Below are positions 17,281 through 27,134 of a stretch of 64,000 nucleotides of DNA, one piece after another; position 1 is the stretch's first letter, and every line of letters begins with the position of its first letter. The translations under genes and the position numbers were made by a program. Origin of the DNA: Prionace glauca (taxonomy: Eukaryota > Chordata > Chondrichthyes > Carcharhiniformes > Carcharhinidae). The notes below the pieces were generated by a model. The model did no database searches, was not told the DNA's origin, and saw nothing but the letters and a program-made list of their open reading frames with translations. The stretch spans positions 17,411,192-17,475,191 of the forward strand of contig CM075749.1 of NCBI GenBank assembly GCA_037974335.1, written 5' to 3'.

Positions 17281-18190
17281 AGATGGGGAGTCAAGGGGAT
17301 TTGGCAGATTAAGAGGGTAGTTGGGAGATCAGACAATGTAGTCATGAGTCAAGGGGTGGTCAGGTTGTAGTCAAAGGTTTTTCAAGTAAGTCAGAACTAT
17401 CCGGGTTAAGCAACACAGAGTTGGAAAATTTTCAGTGTTCCAGGGAGTATGAAAATTGTCCATCAGAAGTTCCAATCACCTGGACAAGTCTCCTGGAGCT
17501 GGTGCATTCCAAACTTCCCAATACGTCTCTTCTGGGGTCTCTGTTGATCTAATATCTCCTGACAACTCCTGTTTTCAGAGTCTAATCTGCAAAGAGGAAT
17601 CAGCATTGCATTAGACCCAGCTCTCCCCAGTGCCAAGAGCGCTTCAGTCTTCTATTAGATGCGGCAGTAATTCTCATGAAAACAGGAAATTGTGTTGACC
17701 AAAGAACGTGCTGGTGTCAAAGTAGAAGCGGGACTAAATTAGATACCAACTTGGAGAGAAGTGAGGGATGAAAATGGAGAAGAGTTTCAACACCTTCAAT
17801 GTTTATAGCTACCCCTCAATATTTTGTGTGAGAAGTTTATTTTTTTCGTTCAATACAGTGGTTAACTTTACAGCCTGAGTAAGAAAAGAACCTTCATACC
17901 TATTTATACTTATAGGCTTTTAACCCAGAGCTGTCAGCTCTTTTTGAATATAAATACAATTAATTTAGAACTTCCCAATATCAAAAATAGAACTATCAAC
18001 AAATACAGCGACATTATCATGTAGAAACCAGGAACTGAACTTCACCACAAAGACAGTATTAACCGCTGACGGAGAGACTGAAGTTCTCCTGCCATCTTGT
18101 GTGCACAATGGTTTCTGGGTGTTAGAGAGAATGAAACCCCATATGATTGTTGAAGGGTCTCTCTTGAAAATTCAAAGTCATTTGAATTTT
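17281..18190. other. intergenic, no recognised feature
   Basis: Nothing recognised between the SINE and the CR1. Confidence 0.3.
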
Positions 18191-18230
18191 GAGGCTATTA
18201 GGAGAGAATTGAGGCTATTAGGAGAGAATT
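18191..18230 (+). repeat. perfect 20-bp tandem duplication
   Basis: gaggctattaggagagaatt occurs twice head to tail at the 5' edge of the CR1-A copy. Its two-unit length and junction position suggest a duplication made at insertion. Confidence 0.85.
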
Positions 18231-19123
18231 AGGAAGCATTGGTTGGACTAGGAGATTACAGGGACTGGGAACATCCGAGATGTGGAGATTTTTCAAGGAG
18301 CAGCTATTGCGGGTCTGTGATAGGTATATCCCTGCCAGGCAAGGAGGATTTGGTAGGCCCAGGGAACCGTGGTGCACTAAAAAAGTTGATTCGTTGGTTA
18401 GGAAGAAAAAGGAGGCTTATGTTCGGATGAGGCTTGAGGGTTCAGGTAGTGCATTAGAAAGTTTTAGATTGGCTAGGAGGGAGTTGAAGAGGGAGTTAAG
18501 AAGGGCTAAAAGAGGACATGAGATGACTTTGGCTGATAGGATTAAGGAGAACCCTAAGGCGTTTTACAGGTATGTCAAGAACAGAAAGTTGGTTAGGGCA
18601 AGATTAGGGCCAGTTACAGGCAGTGGAGGGAAGTTGTGTATGGAACCGGAGGAGATTGGAGAGGCATTGGACCAATATTTCTCTTTGGTGTTCACGCAAG
18701 GGGACATGAATGTAGCTGAGGAGGACACTGGGGTGCAGGGGTGTAAAATAGATAGTATTGCAGTTGATACGGAAGATGTGCTGGATATTTTAGAGGGTTT
18801 GAAAATAGATAAGTCCCCTGGTCCGGATGGGATTTACCCTAGGATTCTTTGGGAGGCAAGAGAGGTGATTGCGAAGCCTCTGGCTCTGATCTTCAGGTCA
18901 TCATTGGTCTCTGGTATAGTACCGGAAGATTGGAGGACAGCAAATGTTGTCCCATTGTTTAAGAAGGGAGAAGAGACTTCCCTGGGAATTATAGACCGGT
19001 GAGTCTTACTTCTGTGGTGGGGAAGGTTTTGGAAAGGATTATTAGAGACAGGATTTATAGCTATTTGGAGAGTAATGAATTGATTAGAGACAGTCAGCAT
19101 GGTTTTGTAGCGGGTAGGTCGTG

Positions 19124-19180
19124 TCTTACTAGTAGGTCGTTGGCCTACTCCTGCTCCTATTTCTTATGTTCTTATGTCTT
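19124..19180 (+). mobile_element. micro-insertion of a CR1-C tail
   Basis: About 45 bp matching the extreme 3' end of the CR1-C type (ggcctactcctgctcctatt, then tcttatgttcttatg; compare 40695-40735) interrupts CR1-A. Flanking gtcttacta/gtcttacta looks like a target duplication. Confidence 0.75.
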
Positions 19181-19369
19181 ACTAACCTTATCGAGTTCTT
19201 TGAGAAAGTGACCAAAGAGGTGGATAGGGGTAAGGCAGTTGATGTGGTGTATATGGATTTTAGCAAGGCGTTTGATAAGGTTCACCATGGTAGGCTTCTG
19301 CAGAAAATGCAGATGTATGGGATTGGGGGTGATCTAGGTAATTGGATCAGGAATTGGCTAGCAGATAGG

Positions 19370-19435
19370 CCAAAGGGCCTGTTTCTGCACTGTAGGGTTC
19401 TATGCTGCTGGTTCTATGCTGGTTCTATGCTGTCA
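19370..19435 (+). mobile_element. micro-insertion of another LINE/SINE tail
   Basis: About 65 bp, ccaaagggcctgtttctgca followed by repeats of ggttctatgctg, inserted between gcagatagg and (a)taggagacag. The uninterrupted version is seen at 2728-2745. Confidence 0.75.
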
Positions 19436-20614
19436 TAGGAGACAGAGGGTGGTGGTTGATGGTAAATATTCGTCATGGAGTTCGGTTACGAGTGGTGTGC
19501 CTCAGGGATCTGTTTTGGGGCCACTGCTGTTTGTAATTTTTATTAATGATCTGGATGATGGTATAGTTGGGTGGATTAGTAAGTTTGCTGATGACACCAA
19601 AGTCGGAGGTGTGGTAGATTGTGAGGAAGGGTGTCATAGTTTGCAAGATGACTTAGAAAGGTTGCAGAGCTGGGCTGCGAGGTGACGGATGGAGTTTAAT
19701 GTGGAGAAGTGTGAGGTAATTCATTTCGGTAGGAATAACAGATGTGTTGAGTATAGGGCTAACGGGAGGACTTTGAATAGTGTGGAGGAGCAGAGGGATC
19801 TAGGTGTATGTGTACATAGATCCCTGAAAGTTGGGAATCAAGTAGATAAGGTTGTTAAAAAGGCATACGGTGTCTTGGCGTTTATTGGGAGGGGGATTGA
19901 ATTTAGGAGTCGCAGCGTCATGATGCAACTGTACACAACTCTGGTGCGGCCGCACTTGGAGTTTTGTGTGCAGTTCTAGTCCCCACATTACAGGAAGGAT
20001 GTAGAGGCTTTGGAGAGGGTGCAGAAGAGGTTTACTAGGATGTTGCCTGGTATGGAGGGGAGATCCTATGAGGAGAGACTGAGAGATTTGGGGTTGTTTT
20101 CGCTGGAAAGAAGGCGGCTAAGAGGGGACCTTATTGAAACATATAAGATGATTAGAGGTTTAGACAGGGTAGATAGTGATAGCCTTTTTCCGAGGTTGGA
20201 GAAAGCTAGCACGAGGGGTCACGACTTTAAATTAAGGGGGGGTAGTTATAGGACCGATGTCAGGGGTAGGTTCTTTACCCAGAGGGTGGTGAGGGATTGG
20301 AATGCCCTGCCAGCTGCAGTTGTAAATGCGCCTAGTTTGGGGGCGTTTAAGAGATCTGTGGATAGGTTTATGGACGAAAAGGGATTGGTTTAGGCTAGTG
20401 GGTTATTGTTTTGTAACTGGTCGGCGCAACATCGTGGGCCGAAGGGCCTGTTCTGCGCTGTAATGTTCTATGTTCTATGTTCTATTTCTGCATTTGACAA
20501 TGAACTGTCTAAGAATACAGTGAAGTGGGCCTACAGCGCTAAAGTTTAGGGGTCAAGTTATTTGAAGGAAACTACTTTGAATTCAGAGGAATGTTTTTAG
20601 GCAGTGCTGCATTC

Positions 20615-20815
20615 CTTCTCCATTTGCTGAGAAGGTGGCAGTGAGCCGCCTTCTTCAACAATTCCAGTCCCTGATGTGACGAGGCAGCCACAGTGCGGCT
20701 AGGTATGGCATTCAGGATAGTGACAGCACAACAGTGAAGGAATAGCAATGCATATCCAAATCACAATAGGGAACGGTTTGAAGAGGAACCTGGTGTCCCA
20801 CATTACTATTCCTAT
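20615..20815 (-). mobile_element. LINE ORF2 C-terminal fragment, antisense
   Basis: gaaggtggcagtgagccgcc and acagtgaaggaatagcaatg are the reverse complement of the 3' part of the family also present at 12590-12958. Short and degraded. Confidence 0.55.
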
Positions 20816-20999
20816 ACTCTCTTTTTGTAGAGAACACAGGAAAATGAGTCACCGCAATAAACCCTACATCTTTCTTACTCAAGCCACAGTCGAGAGTTAG
20901 GACAGGATTTAAAACTGGGCTTAATAACAAATACCAACTGCTTTGTGGGAACAGTATGAAACCTCCTGAGTGCTGTTGAGTCTGTAAAAGAAAAGACAT

Positions 21000-21322
21000 A
21001 TATTAAAATAGTGCCTTTCACAATCTTAAGGTTTTCCAAAGCCCTTTAAAGCAAAATGCTGAAAAAGTCTGGCCACTGTTATAATGTAGAAAATGTGGAT
21101 CCACAAACAAGAATGTGGGAATGACCAAATAACCCATATTAATGATGCTGCTTGGTAGATTAATAAGTTTTACTTTTACGAGCAAGAGGGATCTCAGTGT
21201 AATGCACCATCTGGAAAACAATGACAGTGTAACTCTCCCTCTACTCTGCACTGGTGTGTTCGCTTGGATCTCCTCCTTCACAGTGGGAGTTTAACAACCT
21301 TCTGATTCAGAGACAAGAAAGC
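21000..21322 (-). mobile_element. SINE-P (second tRNA-like SINE family)
   Basis: Begins tatattaaaatagtgccttt, continues with the ggttttccaaagccctttaa and ggatctcctccttcacagtg segments of a common shark SINE, and ends with aacaaccttctgattcagag, the complement of a tRNA-like head. A related copy is at 51040-51334. Confidence 0.6.
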
Positions 21323-21419
21323 TATCGCTGAACTCCAGCTGACACTTCTTCAGGTGAGTGGTAAATATTCCATCACACTCCTGCCTCAAGATAGTTGAGA
21401 ACATTGGAGAGGTCAGGTT

Positions 21420-21640
21420 GATAAGAATATCCAGGATCTGCCTTGTTGTTATTTCAATAGCTAGGCTAGGCTCCCAGTTAGCGATGATACCCACAAGAGA
21501 TTAATCATAATAGATCATAAAAATTGAAGAGGAGATAGTTGGCCTTTCTTTTTATTCAAAATGGTCGTTCTCTGGCGTGCTATTAGTGACTTGAATGTTA
21601 CTTCCCTCTTGTCGACCCAATCCAAACATGACAAGGTCCA
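21420..21640 (+). repeat. local duplication, left copy
   Basis: tccaggatctgccttgttgt through gttacttccctcttgtcgac is repeated with about 80 percent similarity at 22570-22785. It may be a repeat family member rather than a segmental duplication. Confidence 0.6.
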
Positions 21641-21696
21641 TTGCATTATTGGAGTGTTGTGCTGAACAGTGTGGAATGGAAAGGGAACGAGGGAAA

Positions 21697-22040
21697 GTGG
21701 AGTGGCACGGTGGCATAGTGGTTAGCACTAGAGACTCTTAGCTCCAGGGATCTCGGTTCAATTCTGGACTTGGATCACTGTCTGTGTGGAGTTTGTACAT
21801 TGTCCCTGTGTCTATGTGAGTTTCCTCCGGGTGGTCTAGTTTCCTGTCTCAGTCCAAAGATGTGTGGGTTAAGTTGACTTGCCATGCTAAGTTGCCCCTT
21901 AATGTCACGGGATGCGAGGGTTAGAGGGATTAGCAGGGTAAATATGTGGGGTTATGTGGATAGGACCTGGATGGGATGTTGTTGGTGCAGACTCGATGGA
22001 CCAAATGGTCTCTTTTTGTACTGCAGGGATTCTATGATTC
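21697..22040 (+). mobile_element. SINE-A
   Basis: Sense copy, ggcacggtggcatagtggtt to gggattctatgattcaat, located between the two copies of the local duplication. Confidence 0.85.
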
Positions 22041-22569
22041 AATCTATATCCTGTGTGATGCAAGGAATGTCAATGATGCAGAAGCTAAAGCTATTGGCCT
22101 GAAGACATTTTCCCAAGGAACTCTTACAGTGAGATTCTGGAGCTGTACAGATTGCCTGACGAGGTCATTTTCTTTATGGCGAGAAAGGGTGCCTTGCTGC
22201 TATTTTAATGAGGAAAGGAGGTGATTGGTGTTAATTAGTATGGGGCCTGCAGTAAGCAAGCAAGCATTCAGTTGTTTCAAAATAAAGGAATCCAATGTTT
22301 GGGAAATTAGTGTGTGTGGAGGAGGGAGGATAAGGGATAACACATGAGAGATGGCTGAAGTGAGGGCACCCTTGAGTTTAAAAATTGGTAGCGCTGATGC
22401 TTTTCAGGGGCCTGTCATAAATAGTTTCCACCAGAAATATCCAGCAGTATTGTTAGAATGGCACAAAATCATTAAAAGATTCACGCTCAACAATCAATTT
22501 AATGTTTAGGATGATCATGTCTGCACACTTACAAATCTTCACCTAATGAGCATTACTGAATAGAAGTGT
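22041..22569. other. intergenic, no recognised feature
   Basis: Nothing recognised. Confidence 0.3.
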
Positions 22570-22785
22570 CAGATCCAGGATCTGCCTTGTTATTTCAATA
22601 GTTAATGTAGACTCCCAGTTAACGATGACACCCACTATAGATTTGGTACTGATATCATAAAAATTGAAGGAGAGATAGTTGGCCTGTTATTTTATTCAAA
22701 ATGGTCATTGCCTGTCGTGCTTTTGGTGACTTGAATGTTACTTTCCTCTTGTCAACCCAATTTAAACTTGCTAATGTAAGCACAT
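22570..22785 (+). repeat. local duplication, right copy
   Basis: Counterpart of 21420-21640, sharing ttattcaaaatggtcattg and gtgacttgaatgttactt. Confidence 0.6.
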
Positions 22786-23393
22786 GTTTAAAGAAGAAAA
22801 ATCAATGTAAGTATGCAACAGAACATTTGCCTCCAGGTAAATGAGCTGATCATTATTTGGCCCGATGTCTTTGATTTAGATCTGTCTCACTGTCGTGCTT
22901 AATGATGTCAATCAAGAATTTTTGTTTGGTATTGTTTTCTGTCCCAGTTCTACCATTGTGTTTACCAGGGTCTGAGTAGTTAAAACAGAACTTACTGCTT
23001 GTCTGAGTCTTTTAAGAAATGTGTTTTCTCCCATGTGAATCTATGAGATAAACAAAACACATTTATTCGCCTCTGATGCAAAGACCTGAATTATATGTGT
23101 TGGTAATTTGATAATGTAAGGTTTGAATATTGCTGAAAAAAGCACATATTTTCAAAGCTTTTCATCTTGCACTCATCAGGACAATTTGCAAGAGTATCAA
23201 AAGTAATGAGAACAACAGTTTATATCGCATAAGAAGAGAGTGTTCTTAAACAAAGCTTGGCTGTTAATTAGTGTATTCTCTATGACAATGCCTTCACCAG
23301 TCAAAGTCTACTTGCCAAACAGTCGTCATTGCCTTCTCATGCAATATAAATTATTGTTGACTTTACATTTGATATCATACACACATACAAACA
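22786..23393. other. intergenic, no recognised feature
   Basis: Around 23155-23180 the aagcttttcatcttgcactc segment is reminiscent of an interspersed repeat, but I cannot set limits. Confidence 0.25.
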
Positions 23394-23600
23394 TACAAAG
23401 TAAGAGAAGTAGGCCATTCAGCCCCTTGAGCCTGCTCCTCCATTCGATGAGATCATGGCTTGTGTTTCAAATTCTGCATTCCCATCTACCCCCATAACCT
23501 TTGATTCAGTTGCTTAACAATAATCTACCTATCTCCATCTTAAAAATATTTATTTAGTGACCCCAGACACCCCCATTGCCTCCTGCTCCCACTAAACAGC
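23394..23600 (-). mobile_element. CR1-like LINE 3' fragment
   Basis: Complement of a CR1 tail: aggccattcagccccttgag, ttcgatgagatcatggct, then taaaaatatttatttagtga. It abuts the next fragment in opposite orientation, 3' end outward. Confidence 0.65.
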
Positions 23601-23614
23601 TGAGGATTGTGGAC

Positions 23615-24030
23615 TCTGCACTCATTGGAGTTTAGAAGGATGAGGGGGGATCTTGTTGAAACTTACAGGATATTGTGAGGTCACAATAGAGTGGACATGG
23701 AAAAGATGTTTCCAGTAGTAGGGAAAACTAAAACTAAAGGGCACAACCTCAGGCTAAAGGGACGATCCTTTAAAACAGAGATGAGGAGGAATTTCTTCAG
23801 CCAGAGAGTGGCAAATCCGTGGAACTTTTTGCCGCAGAAGGCAAATGAAGGAAGACACCAGGTCATTGAATGTCTTTAAGACAGCGGTAGAGAGGTTTTC
23901 GATTAATAATAGGTTATAGGGAAAAGGCAGGAGAATGAGGATGAGGAAAAATTCAGCCAGGATTGAATGGCAGAACAGACTCGATGGGCCAAGTGGCCTA
24001 ATTCTGCTCCTATGTCTTATGGTCTTATGA
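23615..24030 (+). mobile_element. CR1-like LINE 3' fragment
   Basis: The frame carries LEFRRMRGDLVETYRIL-like, then MEKMFPVVGKTKTKGHNLRL and RNFFSQRVANPWNFLP, the CR1 C-terminal block. The 3' end is agtggcctaattctgctcct plus a tcttatg repeat. Same subfamily as 42095-42920. Confidence 0.75.
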
Positions 24031-24290
24031 TCCTGTGGGAATAGCCTGGGAGGTTTGAACACCCAATCAGCATTTCACCTGCTGCCCGGGACCCTCTGAA
24101 AAAGTCTCTCAGAAGAAATCTCTAAGCATCTTATACATAAAATTCTATCTGCCATTTCCTAGCTCAAATACTGAGCTGTTTGCTATCCTGAATTTAGAAA
24201 GCGATCTGTTTGAACTATTCAAGTGTTGACATTGAGGGTCTGATTCCCTTGGGTGCAAAGTCTAGAATGAATGATTCTATCCATTTGCAG

Positions 24291-24747
24291 CAGTGATCGG
24301 CAGCCTAGGCTAGTAAGTGGGCGACATGAGTGGCCCTCCTTCATCACAGTGGGCCGTACGATTCAAGTCCAGCATGTTCAGTAACCACAAATAAGATTAA
24401 TTACATTGAAAACACGCTGAACAATTCTTAATGATTTATAGAAAATGCTTAATCGTTCTTATTTTTTATGGAGGTGTCATCAATTTCAAATGATTAAAAC
24501 AAAATAAATATTTACACTTTGGACAAAGAGGGAACGCACTGCTCTCACCGTAAATGTTGTGTGCAATCAGGATGCATCTCATTTCACTTGCCTTTGCTTT
24601 ATGTGCCTAGCACATTAGACACACCAGTAGGAAAAGATACTACATGGATGGAAATAAGTGGAATCTGGCAACTCCACGGGAGGCAACGGTCAACAAAATG
24701 TTTTGTGGACTGCATGTGGCCCCTGGACTGCAGGTTGCCTACCACTG
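24291..24747. mobile_element. non-autonomous hAT-type DNA transposon
   Basis: Imperfect terminal inverted repeats: left cagtgatcggcagcct, right (reverse complement) cagtggtaggcaacct. Flanks are atttgcag (24283-24290) and ctttgcag (24748-24755), an 8-bp target duplication with one difference, as hAT elements make. 457 bp, no transposase coding. Confidence 0.75.
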
Positions 24748-25038
24748 CTTTGCAGCCATATTGTCTCCTCCTTAGGGCTTACTTTCCCACCTAGCTTTGT
24801 ACTGCCAGTAAACTTGGATGTATGACACTCAATCTTCCTCCCATCTGGGTCATTGCTAAATATGTAAATAGCTGAGTGAAATGCACTGACTCTTGGGCAC
24901 AATTGCCATCCCAAAAATGGCCCATTTATTCCTACTCTCTGATTTCTTCATGAATATGTCCACAAATTCTGATAATATAATACCCCATGAGCCCTAATCC
25001 TAACTCTGGGGTTATAGATAATTGTTCACATTGATTAT

Positions 25039-25454
25039 GGGGCAGCACAGTGGTTAGAACTGCTGCCTCACTGCGCCAGGAACACAGGTTCAATTTCAGC
25101 CTTGGGTCACTGTCTGTGTAGGTTTCCTCTGGGTGTTCCGGTTTCGTCCCATAGTCCAAAGATGTGCAGTTTAGGTGAATTGACCATGCTAAATTGCACC
25201 TTACGGACCAAATATGTATAGGTTAGGGAGATTGGTGGGGTAAATATATGGGTTTATAGGGATATGGCCTCTATTGTAGAGTTGGTGCAATGGGAGGAAT
25301 TCCCGCCACAGGAATCATAGCGGGTGAGGGGCGGACCATGGGAAGACCCATTGACCTCAGGTGGGAATTTCCAGTTTCAGGGCGAGCGTAGCCAGGAAGT
25401 CTCACCCAATGGGCCAAATAGCCTCCTTCTGAACTGTAGGGATTCAATGATTAT
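25039..25454 (+). mobile_element. SINE-A with internal insert
   Basis: Sense copy from gcagcacagtggttagaact to gggattcaatgattat. About 115 bp at 25290-25405 (gggaggaattcccgccacag through ccaggaagtctcaccc) is foreign; this gc-rich 'ggaattttccag' type sequence also occurs elsewhere. Confidence 0.75.
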
Positions 25455-26001
25455 GATAATAGAACATTCTTATTTGAAATGCCCTTCCTCTGCTAAATCA
25501 GAATATTTCTTGCTTACTTTCTCCCATCTCTTTCTCCTTCAGTGTCTTTTTGCCAGGGTACATGCCCCGAACATGGATGAGTGCTGATGGGTTAATTTAG
25601 CACGAGGAACATCAGAAATCTATCAATGCTATGTTCCAGTTATCCACGAGGTGGAGCACTGGTAGTTCACAGAGGAACAGTGACTGCAGTGACTTCAGGC
25701 TGCAGTTATGTTTTCTAATATGCCATTCGAAAGCAGTTTCTGACGTGCATTGATGTCACTGGGACAATGTAACAGGTCAACTCACAAACTAACACCAGTG
25801 TGCACTAAAGAAACTGGTGTGAAAATCTAACCAGAAAGATATTTCACTTTCACAAACTGTGTGGTGAGAAGCCCAGCATGAAGTACCTTTCATACAGTGA
25901 AAGCGCTTTGTGTGGGATTTTCCTACTGTGATGAGGAAAACAATGCTTCCAGCCCCACCTTAGAGATTCTAACTGAACCACCAGAGAGTGGGGTTCTAAG
26001 A
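25455..26001. other. intergenic, no recognised feature
   Basis: Nothing recognised. Confidence 0.3.
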
Positions 26002-26300
26002 TCAAAGACTACAGAATCCTACAGTGCAGAAGGAGGCCATTCGGCCCATTGAGTTTACGCCAAACACAATCCTACCCAGGCCCTATTCCCGTAACCCCAC
26101 ACAGAACCCCACCCTACTAATCCCCCTGATACTAAGGGCCAACTTAACATGGTCAATCCACCTAACCCACACAACTTTGGACTGTGGGAGGAAATGTATG
26201 CAGACACAGGGAGAAAGTGACAGTGACCAAGGCCAGAATTTAACCTGGGTCCCTGGTGCTGTGAGGCAGCAGTGCTAACCACTATGCCATTGTGCTGCCC
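26002..26300 (-). mobile_element. SINE-A
   Basis: Minus-strand copy ending in gctaaccactatgccattgtgctgccc, directly next to the tRNA-Asp-like sequence. Confidence 0.85.
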
Positions 26301-26317
26301 ATATGGAAGTTGGCAGA

Positions 26318-26389
26318 TCCCCACTCAGGGAATTGAACCCCGATCTCCCGCGTAACAGACAAGGATAATAACCTCTACACGAATGAGGA
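26318..26389 (-). tRNA. tRNA-Asp-like sequence with GTT anticodon (likely pseudogene)
   Basis: Read on the minus strand it is 72 nt and aligns end to end with vertebrate tRNA-Asp(GTC), from tcctcattcgtgtagaggtt to the T-arm cggggttcaattccctg. The seven acceptor pairs hold with G-T wobbles, and the anticodon and T stems also pair with wobbles. Positions 34-36 read GTT (Asn) instead of GTC. Its place next to a SINE and its substitutions favour a relic, but it still folds. Confidence 0.6.
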
Positions 26390-27085
26390 AGTTGCTTTCA
26401 TTAAGAACTCAAGGGATACTCAATGGTGTTGTAACTCCCAGCCTGTAGGCTGCCCCTGACAATAATGATTTTGGATTAGGTATCAGTGGATTAATGCAGC
26501 TCTGGTGCTTGGGTACAAGGAATGGGGGTGGGAGATGTGTGAGCTATTTATAGTTTGAGAAAGGAAAAAATATTCTCCTGACCAATTTAACTGACATAGT
26601 TCAAATAAGTAGAGGATTAGTGTTGCAAATGTAGAAAATAATAACAGTACTCCTGGGATGAAAAGTGATTTGAATCAATGTAAAACTGATAAGTAAGCCT
26701 GATGTAAACCTTGTAAGGCACCCACTGAATTATAATTGGAGCATTGAAGTTAGTATTGAAGCTATTAAATCAGCACCCTAGATTATGGAGCAGAAATGTG
26801 TTGGCAGGATTCTTTAATTTTCTTTGATTAAAAAGCCTCCTCAACTTAGAACTTTACAACACCGTTAAATCAAAAGAGAAAAGGAAGCAATCTTCGCTTC
26901 CCACGTAACTTCCTTCCTTAAGGTGGCAGAAAGTCATGGTATTTTACAGTTGTTGCCGGTTGCAGGGTGAAGTTCAGGTTAATTATCAGATGGAACATCC
27001 ACATTGATGTCTCAAACACACACGCACAAGATAATAACTGGTCCTGGGGCCTGAGTGTTTAAACAGCTTCAGGAAACACTGAAAG
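26390..27085 (+). other. upstream region of Ig receptor gene 2
   Basis: Presumed promoter and 5' UTR of gene 2. I see no TATA box or repeat I can defend. Confidence 0.3.
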
Positions 27086-27134
27086 ATGCAATTCATGCTG
27101 AAACTGCTCTTCATTTTACAAACAGGAGTTCAAG
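27086..27134 (+). CDS. gene 2 exon 1: signal peptide
   Basis: ATG opens MQFMLKLLFILQTGVQ with a hydrophobic core and ends one base into a codon at donor gtaaga. With the V exon the next residues are G-V-S-I-F, so cleavage probably falls near Val-Gln/Gly. An internal Met at residue 4 could also start. Confidence 0.75.

Larger units (their letters stand above)
18191..20484 (+). mobile_element. CR1-A LINE, longer copy
   Basis: Same subfamily as 2581-3782, starting further 5' in the endonuclease-RT linker (WRFFKEQLLRVCDRYIPARQ, then RRELKRELRRAKRGHEM). RT motifs SPGPDGIYPRIL and VPEDWRTANVVPLFKKG are followed by a frameshift near 18975. Two short foreign inserts (19124-19180, 19370-19435) interrupt the FSKAFDKV to QRVVVDG region, and an extra stop occurs near 19684. 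The C-terminal blocks and a tail of repeated ttctatg close it. It shares long near-identical stretches with the 2581 copy, but is clearly inactive. Confidence 0.9.

Noticed and set aside
26318-26389. A functional Asn tRNA
   Set aside because: The body is tRNA-Asp; identity elements for Asn are not those seen, and it sits in repeat sequence.
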